Shown in pieces: positions 46,783 through 58,693 of a stretch of 64,000 bases of DNA. This DNA is from Periplaneta americana (Eukaryota; Arthropoda; Insecta; Blattodea; Blattidae): contig NC_091121.1 in assembly GCF_040183065.1 (NCBI RefSeq), positions 39,296,787 through 39,360,786 on the forward strand, in the 5' to 3' direction. Position 1 is the stretch's first letter. Every line of letters starts with the position of its first letter. The notes under the pieces are model-generated. The model was not told the origin of the DNA. It made no database searches and saw only the letters and a list, made by a program, of their open reading frames with translations. A program made the position numbers and the translations under genes.

Positions 46783-47838
46783 CATTTATTTATTTATTTA
46801 TTTATATGCTGGACAACAACCATTGGCCAATAAAAGTCCAGCACAGTGATACAATTAATACAATAAAATGAACAACTATGGTACAAATTAAATAACTGAG
46901 ATAACAACAAGAACATGGATTACAATGATTATTTTACAAGAATTAATACTATAAAATTTTAGGGAAAGGAGTTGATTCTTACAAAGATATTACCAATTTG
47001 TGTATAAGGATTATGCAAATAATATTAGCAAAGACATTGCCATATTCTAATACTTTTATACATTGAATGGATGGAAATCGCCTACATGTAAGTTAGCATT
47101 TTAATACATTTGGAGACCGGCGAGGAAGATTTAGAATATAGATTAGAATATAGAAGAGTTTGTGATGTCTCATGTCCTTCATAGGAATACGAAGGCTGAC
47201 ACTGTTTAAGAAAGATTGACAATTAATGTCACCTTTAAGGACCTTACATAAGAATAAGTAATCGAGATCATGACGTCTAGTATACAAGCTTCGACATTTA
47301 AAGTGCTGGCATTTTTATCATAGCTATACCCGGGGTTACTGGGTAGAAATCTGTAGGAACATAATTAAATAAATTTCCTTTGAAAATTTTCCAGTTTTGC
47401 CGAATCAGAACTAGTAATGAAGTTCCAAACTACAGATGCATATTCGAGTTTCGATCTCACTAATGTATAGTATAGTATTAAAAGAGAGTCAGGTGTTGAA
47501 AAAGAATAAGTAATTGACCGAAATATTCCTAACATTCTTATTGGATGGTTATAAATATAATCAATGCGGTTTTTTAAATATATATAATTTATTGTCAATT
47601 AATACACCGAGGTATCTAATACAATCTTTTCTGTTAATTAATATTTTTTAAAATGATAGTTATATTTTAGTGTAGAGGTTTTCCTTGAAAATGATATTAC
47701 GTAAGTTTTGGGTTCATTAATCATCATCCCGTTATCAACTGACCAATTGGTAATTGAATTAATGTCATCCTGACGAAATTGACAGTCAGCAACACTGTTG
47801 ATTTTTCGAAAAAAATTAAGATCGTCAGCGAATAATAG

Positions 47839-47840
<2 letters not shown>
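46783..47840 (-). pseudogene. LINE C copy 2, with RT active site
   Basis: Minus strand: LLFADDLNFF at about 47825 (catalytic FADD intact), DCQFRQDDINSI, MMINEPKTYVISFSRK, a frame break near 47640, IYNHPIRMLGIFRSITYSFS, LVRSKLEYASVVWN, then another break and RRHDLDYLFLCKVLKGDINC. The 3' end carries GTGCTGGACTTTTATTGGCC and an (AAAT)n tail at 46783-46805. The truncated 5' end abuts (AAT)n at 47839-47902. Confidence 0.85.
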
Positions 47841-47901
<61 letters not shown>

Positions 47902-48044
47902 GTAATAATAATAGTCTACACATCACAAAAATATTAAACGCAAACAAAGAAACTCAACACAAAGAAACGCAACACAAAGACAAGAACTCAATAAGTTCAT
48001 CTCACTAACACTAATATATTAAAATAAAAAAAAAACATATAAGA

Positions 48045-48165
48045 TTACGTCATCTTTCAAGAAACTAAAATACAACATTGGATACAGAACACACTACAAA
48101 AACACCTCAACACACAGACAAGAAACACAAACAAATTCAATCTAACAAGCGTATACAAACTCCCC
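48045..48165 (+). pseudogene. Penelope-like fragment (linker before GIY-YIG)
   Basis: FKKLKYNIGYRTHYKNTSTH is colinear with FKKLNYNIAYRTK of the copy at 38935-39460. A TAA and a frameshift follow, then GVYKL-like bases (GCGTATACAAACTC) where homology ends. Confidence 0.6.
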
Positions 48166-48410
48166 GGGATCTGTAGAGTAGAGAGACGAAATAAGACCTC
48201 CGCGCAAGTGATATGTGGAAGGACTAGAACCAATGACCGCTCTGGGGGGAGGTATTGGTTGAACGAAGCTACCAATCGTTTGCAGGAAGGGAATCATTTC
48301 TATCTGAACTGTCTACCACGAGCATCTTACCCCTTAGTGTCCTCGAACTGATGCTGCCCGCAATACAGTCCGGCACAGATAGACTCCGCCCCCATATGCG
48401 CCAAGTCACC
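48166..48410. other. unassigned less AT-rich segment
   Basis: CTCTGGGGGGAGGTATTGGT and CGCAATACAGTCCGGCACAG; probably an old repeat, no frame. Confidence 0.35.
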
Positions 48411-48483
48411 TGACATAATTAAGTTCTGACGTTTGAGATGGGCAGGGCATGTAGCATGTAAGGGCGAATTCAGATGTGCATAT

Positions 48484-48555
<72 letters not shown>

Positions 48556-48845
48556 TCATTTTACTAATAATTGTAAGATAAATTATAATATATACAGAAA
48601 AACTTTAGCTTGCCCCTAAAGAGTAGAACTCGTGCTCAGGGGCGGATTCCTGAGTGTTAGTTGGGAGGCCGGAGGGAATAAGACCTTTGGGTAGGCCGAG
48701 ACATAGATGGGAGGGTAATATTAAAATGGATTTGAGGGAGGTGGGATATGATGGTAGGGACTGGATTAATCTTGCTCAGGATAGGGACCAATGGAGGGCT
48801 TATGTGAGTGCGGCAGTGAACCTCCGGGTTCCTTAAAAGCCATAA
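48411..48845 (+). pseudogene. LINE A copy 6, split by a minus-strand (AAAT)-tailed insertion
   Basis: 48411-48480 gives the RLRWAGHVAC region and 48653-48845 continues SVLVGRPEGIRPLGRPRHRW to NLRVP. In between, 48481-48652 is foreign. (TTTA)n at 48481-48555 and CTTTAGCTTGCCCCTAAAG on the right read on the minus strand as a 3' UTR with (AAAT)n tail. No clear duplication flanks it. Confidence 0.78.
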
Positions 48846-49235
48846 GTATATATGTAAATATATAATGTATATAATATATATAATGTATTACACTTTTACT
48901 ACGTCATACTATTTTTGACCAATAAAAGGATACGGAACGACGTGTATCAACTAATCATGGCTGCTTATCCTATAATTTTTATCACCTTCCTAGCATTTGT
49001 TTTGTATCACCTCCCTAGCATTTGTTTCTTTGTTTGCCAATATTGTACTTTCATAATTGTATCTTTTAAAATTATTCATGTTTATTTAACAATCCTTAAT
49101 TACAACTTTTTTATCATTTATCTTGTTTACATTATTTAGGTTATATTATAGATTCTGCAACATATTTTTAGCTTGAGAACACTAGCCATTTAAAGAAATG
49201 ATACTTGTGAATAGTTCATTCTCTATTTGTAATAT

Positions 49236-49370
49236 TTTTTTGAGGGAGGTGGGATATGATGATAGAGACTGGATTAATCTTGCTCAGGATAGGGACCAAT
49301 GGCGGGCTTATGTGAGGGCGGCAATCAACCTCCGGGTTCCTTAAAAGCCAGTAAGTAAGTAAGTAAGTAT
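49236..49370 (+). pseudogene. LINE A copy 7, last ~45 codons
   Basis: LREVGYDDRDWINLAQDRDQ, then RAAINLRVP, stop and (TAAG)n tail to 49368. Confidence 0.85.
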
Positions 49371-49704
49371 GGCTTCTGCTGTATGTGTTTATGGATATTT
49401 ATTTATCAGAGACTGTTTAATATATATTGATAATTGAAGTGGAATGCAACTGTTTTAATAAAACTGAATCAACAAAGTCTTCTTGACTAGTAATCGTTCA
49501 TAGAGTTCAATGAAGATTGTATAGTTGGCACAACTGGTAACAAGAGAACAGTTTATCATAGGCCTAACACACTACTATCATCTAATGGAGTATTTGTAAT
49601 GATGAGATGGTACAATAATACATTTTCAAGACAGTTTAGTATTTTAGTAACTCAATTTATATTTTACTGTATTAGAATACTTTATTTCTTCTAATCTTTA
49701 TATA

Positions 49705-49996
49705 AGGTAAAGGTATCCCCGTAACATGCCATGAAGGCACTTGGGGGGCATGGAGGTAGAGCCCCATGCTTTCCATGACCTCGGCACTAGAATGAGGTGG
49801 TGTGGTCGGCACCAAGCTCTGACCGCCTTTTACCCCCGGGAAAGACCCGGTACTCAATTTAATAGAAGGCTGAGTGAACCTCGGGGCCGTTCTGAAAGTT
49901 TGGTAACGAGAAAAAATCCTGTCACCACCTGGGATCGAACCCCGGACCTTCCAGTCCGTAGCCAGCTGCTCTACCAACTGAGCTACCCGGCCGCCC
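49705..49996 (-). repeat. SINE group 3, full length with 16-bp TSD
   Basis: Bounded by TTCTAATCTTTATATA at 49689-49704 and 49997-50012. The minus-strand head GGCCGGGTAGCTCAGTTGGT with CTACGGA (the anticodon-loop sequence of tRNA-Arg ACG) and B-box GGGTTCGATCCCAGG shows a tRNA origin. Confidence 0.95.
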
Positions 49997-50012
49997 TTCT
50001 AATCTTTATATA

Positions 50013-51344
50013 CTTCTACTAATCGTGTAATAGTCAATTAAATCCCACTCAAATTTTGATTTTCTCTAAATAAATCTAGTGAGATTACTGTAGAAAAATC
50101 GCAAGACTGATCGGAACTTGAACTCGGGCCTTCTGTGTGACAGGCTCAAGGTCTGACCATTCATCCAGCACAGAGGTATTACTATACCGTTACAGAAATA
50201 ATTTACAAATCACCCTAGCAAGTGACCTAACATGAGTAATCTTTTTAAATGTAAAATAGATGATTAAACGGTATTTTCAAATGAAAATAAGATCCTGTTG
50301 TAGTATGTTATTATATATCAACAAAACTAACAAGAGTAGTCACCACCTTGTAATGCTTAAAGAGCGACGAAGCCAACAAGTTATGTATATGAATTCCCAC
50401 TTCTATTAGTCAATATTTATTTAAATAGAGGATCGCCTTCTGATTTGTAGCCTTGTTTGTTCTTGTATATCATAATTCTGACGTCTCGAAGACTCACACA
50501 CGAAAATGATTATCGATGACAAAGCACTTCTTCAAGATAACCTCCTTTTTTATGTATAAAAATGATTTCGAATAAGTATTAGATCTCTCAACCCCTTCCT
50601 AAGCGGGTTTAGTCCTAACGGCTTGTGACGGTAGACGGATGTAACCTGTTTGTCCGATATAACACGAAAGATTCAACGGCTACGAGTCGTCTAATATTTC
50701 TATAACGGGATATGGTTTAAATCATTCAAGGTTTTCGTATCATAAAAACACGTTTTCTTTTATCGTCATAGATTGCGAAGTAAAAAGATATTTGTGTAAT
50801 GATGCAAACAGGCGATTTCGAATTGTTACGAAAATCTATATTTTCTGCCCTCGAAAGGCTGGAAAGAGGATTTTGATATTATTTCTATCTACGTTCCTAC
50901 TTAAATATTTCACGCATTTTATTACCATCCAATGCCTACAGCACAATTATTAGACAGCGGAAAAAACGTCATTTGGATGTGAAAGTAATACAACGCAAGT
51001 AGTTTGTCTCGTCAGAGGGTTGTTGTTTACGTAAGCACAGTAGGCATACTAGAGACGCGTGCAGGTAAGAACTGTTTTCGAATCGATGATTCAGAAGGTG
51101 CCTGATATTTTGTGTACTTTTCTATAAACCCTTTAAAGTGAGGATTGTCCAACGTTTTGAATGGAATATTGCAACTTATCATCATTCGACACAAATCCTG
51201 GCAAAAGACATAGGCTTTTTCATATTTGAAGCGGAATTTGAACTTGAACCCTCATTTTCTTCTTCATGTTTTTCTGTGTAATACATTGATGTTCTAACGA
51301 TTATTTTGCTATATTTTTAATGCACACACACACATAAAGGTCTA
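50013..51344. other. mostly unassigned, with a SINE group 8 piece
   Basis: 50088-50175 (minus) has TGAATGGTCAGACCTTGAGC, GTCACACAGAAGGCCC and B-box-like GAGTTCAAGTTCCG, matching 22312-22360. The rest (50180-51344) has no recognisable feature. Confidence 0.5.
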
Positions 51345-51573
51345 GTACATTCAGTCACGAAGCTCAATACATAGGAAATATGCATCAAATGACAGTTGAA
51401 CTTTAGTTGCAAGCCGCTAGGATCGTTACTATCGCACAGTCTATTGTCACAGTCTACCATATACAGTTACGAAGCTTGGGATGATTTTTTGCCAACGAGT
51501 TGCATTTCTCGCGATAGTTGCTAGCCGCTTGGAGCGCTGTGAGTACTAGGAACAATAGACTGTGTCACTGCCA
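51345..51573. repeat. CAGTCTA/CACGAAGCT dispersed repeat, copy 2 (two units)
   Basis: Unit one has CAGTCACGAAGCTCAATACA and unit two CAGTTACGAAGCTTGGGATG, ending GGAACAATAGACTGTG. Compare 17937-18096 and 52900-53105. Confidence 0.65.
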
Positions 51574-52899
51574 TCGTAATCTAATACAGGCCGTAAGGCA
51601 GACCATGTGACTCGCTTAACCCGATCACGAAGGGCGGCGTTTCAACCATATAAATTAATTGGAATGCATAAAGAGTAACATATTTTTCTCTAAAATATTG
51701 CTTTAATAAAATTTAAAACAATGATTAGGGGACACTTCAGACATAATTCCTTGCGAGTTAAGGTGTAATATTATTTTTGGTGTGAAAATTACGTTGTTCG
51801 TATGTGTAATACCTGCCTTTATTTCGAGTAAATATTGCGAAATTCTTGTACATTCATTTTTGCACGATTCAATAATTTTCAGTTGCACCGCACGACTATT
51901 TAGATATGTTGAAATTATAGGTTGTGTTTACTGTACCAGTTGCCCCTTTCTGTCTAATTTTAGTGGTCTCCAATGCTCTGCCACTACATATGTATGTCAT
52001 GTCATATGGATACTATAGGTTATGTTTACTATATTTAACTTATATTCCTATATTCGCAATTATACATTATAATTAAACATAATGTCATGTATAACACCCG
52101 TCACATTCTATTTGTCTGTATTTTAATACTACAATTGAGTACTGAATTATTGTATTTATCTACTACCTAAGAGACGAAGTAACACAATCGTACGTACACT
52201 AATTTCATAGGAGTGGTATGGTAAATTTTCTGTCTACAATTGAGGAAGGTAGATGTGCTGAATTAAAATCATAATATACTGTAAATACGTTTTTATTGAA
52301 CCTCAAAATAGCTTCCATTCTAAACTTAAAATGTTTATGCGAACAGATTATGTTAACACGTAAAATTCTCTTCACATTAAAATAACACAGTTTTGTAATT
52401 ATTTCTGCAACATATAATGCGACAAGAAGTAAACGGAGCTTATGGACACATTACACTAAATAAAGCTTAGCAATGATAAGCAATAAAGTTATAATATAAT
52501 ATTTCACTGAGCTCCATACACTGAAATAGAAAACCCGAACATACATTACGGCCTGGTCTAGATCGAAAAGGCATTGCTTTGTTGTGAAAAGTTGTGTAAA
52601 CTGTGAAACGTTCGTTATCGGTTGTAATAACTGTAAATGGCTAAAATACAATAATTTGAATAATAAGATGGGACGAGGAGACGTTTGTGGCACTATAACT
52701 ATTGTAAGAAAAAGAGGTCAGAGTTATTCTTCTTCCGAAAGATCAAGGAAGGTGAGTTTATAAAATATAATATAGATTTTATGAAAATAATATATAAACC
52801 TTATGTATTTCACATTTCAATAGTGGAAGGAAGGTGTTAATTTTTTCAAAAGAATACGATATCGAAAGTACAATACATTTTATCCTCTGCTGGGGAAAG
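51574..52899. other. unassigned AT-rich interval
   Basis: Small frames at 51782-52018 plus and 52451-52693 minus resemble nothing known to me. Confidence 0.4.
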
Positions 52900-53105
52900 T
52901 GTCTGTGATGAGGCGATAGTAGCGACCCTGGTGGTGAGCAACTATCTATGTTTGCATATTTAGTAAGTATTGAGCTTCGTGACTCTATATATTAGACTGT
53001 GCTATTGTTCCTAGTAGTCTCAGTTGCTAACCGCTTGGAGCATTGTTTCGCGAGAAATGCAAGAAATCACCTCAAGCTTCGTGACTGTATGTACTGGACT
53101 GTGGT
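52900..53105. repeat. CAGTCTA/CACGAAGCT dispersed repeat, copy 3 (two units)
   Basis: GAGGCGATAGTAGCGACCCT through TTGAGCTTCGTGACTCTATA, then ACTGTGCTATTGTTCCTAGT through AGCTTCGTGACTGTATGTAC, the two units in the same order as copy 2 on the other strand. Confidence 0.65.
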
Positions 53106-53989
53106 ATAACTCTGAAAATATTGAGAATAGAAACCATGTTCATATGGCCTTTTTTTCCCAAAATATCTTCGGAAATATGCCCTATAAGTTGTGGTAACTT
53201 CTCGTGAATTAAATTTTATATATGTAATTTTTCATAGCAATAAATTCAAATACATTTTTTGGGCGAAAGTTACTGTAATAAGACTTCTAATTTTTAGGAA
53301 ACTAACTCGCTATAGCATTGTGGGAAAATCAAGCAAGAAGGTTAAAAGGAATGGAATGTGCCCTCTCTCTGAGACGGAAGCCCGGCTACTGCGGTGACCT
53401 GTTTGGCCTCAACAGGAGGCGAGGCGAGTTAGTTTTAAAAAGAGAACATCAGTAGACACATTATTCAAATCGGGAGGTTATTTGCATTCACTTCACCCCA
53501 GGGCGACTACATGTGTGTTTTGTGCTTCACCTCCTCGCTGTATGTGAGAGAGGTCGCGATAGTCCTCCGTCTAAACTGTATCGCCTCCTAGCGAAAGCGA
53601 CTCACACATTTATATTTTTTGTAAACACTAATTATAACATTTAGAAATCTAATGGCTTTGTAGGTCCATACTTTGTTAATGCATCATCGTCATCTTCCCT
53701 GTGTTATCTAGCGGTATAACTAATGATGTTTACATTTATTTGTATCTCTGGGAAGGACTACATCTTTCATCTAATAATTTTTAACTGTCGTTTTGTTATA
53801 CAGAATTAATATTAGATTAACTCTCTTTATAAGAAAATTCCTTCCGTTATAGAAATATCGTCCATTAGCAAGAATTGTTTAAACGCAATTTGATTTACTT
53901 CTAGACAGTAGGATTTGATTAAATCATCAGCCCTCCAGCCAGGGTGACTACAAGGATCCTGAATACAGAACAGTTATGTTTTTAAGTCG
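53106..53989. other. unassigned interval
   Basis: 53350-53600 is less AT-rich (GGCCTCAACAGGAGGCGAGG, GAGAGAGGTCGCGATAGTCC) with no frame; likely an old repeat. Confidence 0.35.
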
Positions 53990-54500
53990 ATTAATAAAAA
54001 AAACATATTAAGCCTACTTTCCCATTAATTGAGCCTAAATGTCATACAAGTGCAGCTCTTAAACATGGTGCTAGTTTCGGCCCAAGACTTTATAATAAAA
54101 TTACAAACCATTTTCCAAATTTGAAGTATTTTAAAATTGAAGCTTTTAAAAAAGAAATTTGTAAAATTATCCATGATATATAATATTAACAAATTTATTT
54201 TTTTACCTTTTATTTCTCTCGACTATATTCATGTTTTTATTGAATCTATCGGATTGTCAATTTATATTAAATGTGTATTTTTCTTTCTTTTTCTCTTTCT
54301 TCTTTATTCTTGCTCTTGTGTTGTATTTATTGGTTTGAATTAAGTTACTTACTGTATTTAGTAAACTGTTCTTGTAAATGTTATGTTATATGATTGACTA
54401 AGACCACACCGTACACGAGCCTGGCTCTTACGGTAGTGGCCAGAAACATTTTTGTTTTATAAATTTAATTTGTACTCACTAGCTAGCTAGTTAAAAAAAT
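53990..54500 (+). pseudogene. LINE E, C-terminal and 3' UTR fragment
   Basis: ALKHGASFGPRLYNKITNHF, then KYFKIEAFKKEICKIIHDI and stop resembles the last segment of Jockey/CR1-like LINEs (a GxxLYNxLP-like block before the end). The 3' UTR ends CGAGCCTGGCTCTTACGGTA with a possible GAGCC/GGCTC stem. Confidence 0.6.
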
Positions 54501-54559
54501 AAAAATTAAATTTTGGATTTGAAATTTGCTTGATGCCAAAATGTCATATTGACAAAATT

Positions 54560-54815
54560 ATCTTTCTTGAAAATATAAATGATATTGAATGATATGTAAA
54601 GAGTCTCTAAGAATTTGTAATAAGAAGTTTTGTATTTGAAAGACTTGGAATTTTAATTTCACTAATAGTTGGAAGGGAACCTCTCGCTCCAAATAACATA
54701 CCTCTGACGACCCACTGATTAACGGGTATGTTACATTTAGGAAAGAGGAAAGGTAGGCATGGTTCATATATTTCTTGTTTCAATGACGTTTCTGTGACGT
54801 TTGGCAAACACGCTG
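54560..54815 (-). pseudogene. second RLE-type non-LTR C-terminus
   Basis: LKQEIYEPCLPFLFPKCNIP, then VVRGMLFGARGSLP, parallels IYEPTIPYFREKYQMEG...GLMIGARGTIP in the copy at 11755-12180. Only the last part is kept, with a frameshift near 54650. Confidence 0.6.
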
Positions 54816-55430
54816 TTCTCTCTTCTCCCCCTACCGTACAATGATGAGTTACGTGTTCCGGCTTATGACGTGTGCTTCAATTGTAGCACAGTTTTGCATC
54901 CCTGATATAGAAGGAAGCCAATATTTACTTAGGCCTACTTAGATATAACACGCGGAGCAAGTCCCCTGCAATCGGCAAGCATCATGTTTAGATAAACAAT
55001 GAAATTCAATGAATAATATGAACAGTAAAAAATCGATATGGGAATGGGTATTTAAGAGTTGTTAACTCATTACAAAAAAGTGAATCTCATACAATGTTAA
55101 TACAAACTAATTTTATTTCTTATTTCCTATCTATCTATAAAATATAATAATAAATAAATAAATGAACGAATGAATGAATAATTTAATGAACGAATGAATG
55201 GATAAATAAATGAATGAATGAATTATTAATTAATATTACCTTCTTAAACTCTCCGGCAATAACCTTAATATTTGCGCCGTTTTCAAGGCGTTGAATAATA
55301 TTTACTTTGTGAGAAATACTCAGACGTGAACGTGATTGTAACATTATGCCTTACCGGTATGCGGCGCTTGGGTTCTCATCACAACAGACCATATTGCACT
55401 GTTTTGCTGCTTTCTTTAGACTAAAATGCA
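54816..55430. other. unassigned AT-rich interval with (AAAT/GAAT)-like repeats
   Basis: 55145-55225 is a degenerate AAATGAACGAATGAATG tract; nothing else recognised. Confidence 0.4.
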
Positions 55431-55435
55431 TTGTA

Positions 55436-55565
55436 CTAGGCGAAATCGGCGTAGCAGTATTTGTCAATTAATATTTGAAAATAAAAATTCGCTCCGGCGC
55501 CGGGGATCGAACCCGGGTCCTTGGTTCTACGTGCCAAGCGCTCTGACCACTGAGCTACGCCGAAT
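55436..55565 (-). repeat. SINE group 7 with complete tRNA-like head
   Basis: Minus strand: acceptor TTCGGCG pairs with CGCCGGA, D-arm GCTC-AGTGGTCA-GAGC, anticodon stem CTTGG/CCAAG with an oversized 9-base loop, and T-arm GGGTTCGATCCCC. After it comes GAGCGAATTTTTATTTTC and AAATATTAATTGACAA. The 9-base loop and attached body argue against a working tRNA gene. Confidence 0.75.
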
Positions 55566-55754
55566 TCAATCCACAGCACCGAACCGAATCCTCCTCCTTC
55601 AATGTTTCCCTTTGTGGCCTGACTCCAAGTTAGGCATATATGTTGACGTGTGTCCAATGTCAACTGCCATTATACTAGGAGCGCACTCAACTGAGTGACT
55701 TGCTTGGCCAGGATTCCGCAATTACGTGCACAGTTACAAATATATGTTCGATCT

Positions 55755-56150
55755 CCGGCGCCGGAGCGAATTTTTCTCCTCAAATATTAATTGTCAATAT
55801 TACAGATATTATTCTGTAGGACAAATTAATAAATCTAGAATATTCTCACAGCTGCAGTGCATATATTTCTACAGAATACTGTGCTCGTAACTCCCGGGTT
55901 CGATCCCCGGCGCCGGAGCGAATTTTTCTCCTCAAATATTAATTGTCAATATTACAGATATTATTCTGTAGGACAAATTAATAAATCTAGAATATTCTCA
56001 CAGCTGCAATGCATATATTTGTACAGAATACTGTGCTCGTAACTCCCGGGTTCGATCCCGGCGCCGGAGCGAATTTTTCTCCTCAAATATTAATTGTCAA
56101 TATTACAGATATTATTCTGTAGGACAAATTAATAAATCCATAATAGTATT
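55755..56150 (+). repeat. tandem array of SINE group 7 ends, period 151-152 bp
   Basis: CGCCGGAGCGAATTTTTCTC starts at about 55759, 55911 and 56062. Each unit has AAATATTAATTGTCAATATT and, before the next unit, a T-arm piece GGGTTCGATCCC GGCGCCGG. The units are nearly identical, so the array is young. Only the 3' half of the tRNA head is included. Confidence 0.85.
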
Positions 56151-56289
56151 TATTGTGTTGCTATTCCCTTAACATGACATGAGAGTTTGATATGAAATTT
56201 TAAGAGATATCTCATACCTCAAACCAGAGGACGATATATCATCATTTGTTTTTAAAAAACCGCCTAGACAATTTATTCTTCATGTTATA

Positions 56290-57376
56290 CAGGGACATCA
56301 TTTTATTTTTACTAACATTTTTAATATTAACCTGACTATACCTTTGGATCAACGCCGTTTGCTACCCCCCTTCCACGACTGGAGTTCGATAATACTGGCG
56401 TAATATACAAACAAATCACTTTACTAGGTATAGGGGGGAAGAAAAGTAGTTCATCCATTTACGTAAACTAGGAAATATCACGCTTTTGACTGATAATTTT
56501 CATTAAGTTTTTGTTTAATCAAAATACAGTACAGTATTAACAGTGAGTGTTTTTACTCACGAACTGAGCTGTCCATGCGGACGTATTCATTATGCAGTGT
56601 ATATTATACTGTCTACAGCACATTAGCGTACACTATAGAGAATGAAGTTAAATTAAAAATAATCATAATATGGATATTTAAACACATTTTTGAAAATGGT
56701 GCCGTTCATTTCGATACAGGCTTCAGTTCTAATGTACATATTATCGCACTATAGACTATGTACGTAATTATAATTACCAGTTTCGTACTTCGTATCAGTA
56801 ACTCGTGTTGAAATAATTCTGTACCTACTGTAAATTCAATCTTCATTTCTGCCCGATTCGAAAAGATAAAATTACTCAGACATGCTATCTACTGTCCGTC
56901 CAAGTGGTTATATCGCAGGGTCGTAGAAAGGGAGGAAATCACGTGACAGTAAATTACTTAACGAAGCCCTTTTATTTAAGTTATTTTAAACAATTGTATG
57001 GGTATAATATTACGTAGACGTATAATTCCTAACAGAAATTAATGTTCTCAGAAAAGAGCTAAGACAGCCCAGCCACTAGCCTTTACAGAAAGGCGAAAAG
57101 AAGCAGGTGGGGGAAACCGGGATGCGACATAGGCAAATGGACGACAGTACCTGTGCGAAAATGATTCGATATTGAAAGTTCTTTCGTCACTGGAAAACGC
57201 GAACATATTTTTGGAACGTACTGTTTACTCTGAACGTAAAGCTACTGTGACTGTATATGCGGTCTTGGTTCTGTGTGGAGGACGGTTGAACTTCATTAGT
57301 AGAAGAGGTGGGAGTGAAGTACATTCAAAAACTCAGGTACAATAAAAATTGAAGTAAAAATAAAATGATGTCCCTG
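56290..57376. mobile_element. TIR-1.1 DNA transposon copy 2, inverted
   Basis: 1087 bp with ends CAGGGACATCATTTTATTTT, flanked by TA (56288-56289, 57377-57378). It is colinear with the complement of 3124-4226 over its length with many small differences. Non-coding. Confidence 0.93.
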
Positions 57377-57450
57377 TAGTTGGAATCTCCTGGTAGAGGG
57401 TCAGAGAAGGCCAGACGGCCTTATCTCTACCAGGTTAAATAAATAAATAC
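57377..57450 (+). repeat. LINE 3' end with GGCC hairpin
   Basis: AGAGAAGGCCAGACGGCCTT, ATCTCTACCAGGTTAAATAA and a short (AAAT)n. Same terminus type as 17346-17515 and 59330-59525. It starts immediately beside the TIR-1.1 element. Confidence 0.55.
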
Positions 57451-58390
57451 TAATATTAATACAATTTATCAGCCAAAAACGTGACATATCCCGAGAAAAG
57501 GGAACGTTTGGTAACCCTATCTTTGGTCCACCAGCTTCTTCTCATTATTACGCAGTTTTCTCTGAAGGAGAAGCAGATGTTGCGAGTACAATACCGTCTG
57601 TTGAATACTTGTAACTTGTTTTCTTTTTGTCCTTGCCACATTTCTAGTACTTGCACCTCACCGTCCAGAATCCAGTCTCAGCCCGTAGTGACCGGACATG
57701 AGACAGTGAAACCGTCAATCTCAAAAGAACTTGTAAAAGTCTTCCCTCCTTTATTCTATGTAACGTATACAGGGCAACAGAGAAACTCTGACAACGGTTA
57801 TACGACTGACTTTCAAACGGACGTTTCATTGTCGCACTGGGAGTTCATGTGGTGCTACAAACAGTTTTATTTTAACATTTCTTTTTAGCGTAGAAGGATA
57901 AAACATGTGTGATTTCCATGCCTTTTTGTCCTCAATAATATTTAAATGCATGACTAAGCTTCTGACAAACTGAGCTGAATATATATTTTTTCTTGTGTCC
58001 TCGAATTTTACGGCTGCTACCACGGCCGACTTGATGTTCCCTTCGCTTTTTTGTATACGGCCTTGACATTAGTAATATTTTCTTGAAATTGGATAATTTC
58101 TCAATTCCACCACTTGGCGCTGTCTGCCAAGCTCTGGTGTCCACAGAAGAAATACTCAATATGAATTAAAATAAATGATTAAAGAGTAATAATAACACTT
58201 ATAAATAACAAATAAAAGTATTATTACGTTTAGTTCTGTTAATGATGGTAAAAGCGTGAGTTTAAAAGCAGGGAAGGTACCACATAGTAACCTGTTCAGT
58301 TTAAGTAACATGATGACAGAGGCGTAATTTTGTAGTTCATTCGCTGAGTAGCACCCCTAGGCTAAACTGCGATGTTTCAAAGTAATCACT
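57451..58390. other. unassigned interval with a 135-codon plus frame
   Basis: 57481-57888 plus is open for 135 codons, while the minus strand of the same bases reads WTKDRVTKRSLFSGYVTFLA. Neither is recognised. 57980-58080 (minus) shares CATCAAGTCGGCCGTG with 58962-59030 (plus), a dispersed repeat. Confidence 0.35.
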
Positions 58391-58392
58391 TG

Positions 58393-58606
58393 TGGCCCGG
58401 GTTCGATTCCCGGTCGGGGCAAGTTACCTGGTTGAGGTTTTTTCCGGGGTTTTCCCTCAACCCAATATGAGCAAATGCTGGGTAACTTTCGGTGTTGGAC
58501 CTTGGACTCACTTCACCGGCATTATCACCTTCATCTCATTCAGACGCTAAATAGCCTAAGATGTTGATAAAGAGTCGTAAAATAGCCTACTAAAGTGAAA
58601 TAAAAT
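58393..58606 (+). repeat. SINE group 2, 5'-truncated at the T-arm
   Basis: Starts at GGCCCGGGTTCGATTCCCGG and keeps the full body and 3' end AAGAGTCGTAAAATAGCC; the head is lost. Confidence 0.88.
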
Positions 58607-58693
58607 ATTTGAATTTTTCCACCTCTTCGAAGGATACAACTCCAATTTTTATATTTCCATTTCGTACAATATTATGGTCTCGAAATATAATCA
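58607..58693 (-). pseudogene. LINE A copy 8, short internal fragment
   Basis: Minus strand gives NIVRNGNIKIG and FEEVEKF-like bases (AGGTGGAAAAATTCAAATAT), directly next to the SINE tail. Confidence 0.75.

Noticed and set aside
57481..57888. 135-codon plus frame considered as a host gene
   Set aside because: No recognised motif, no start context or splice signals, and the opposite strand is also partly open; too weak to call.
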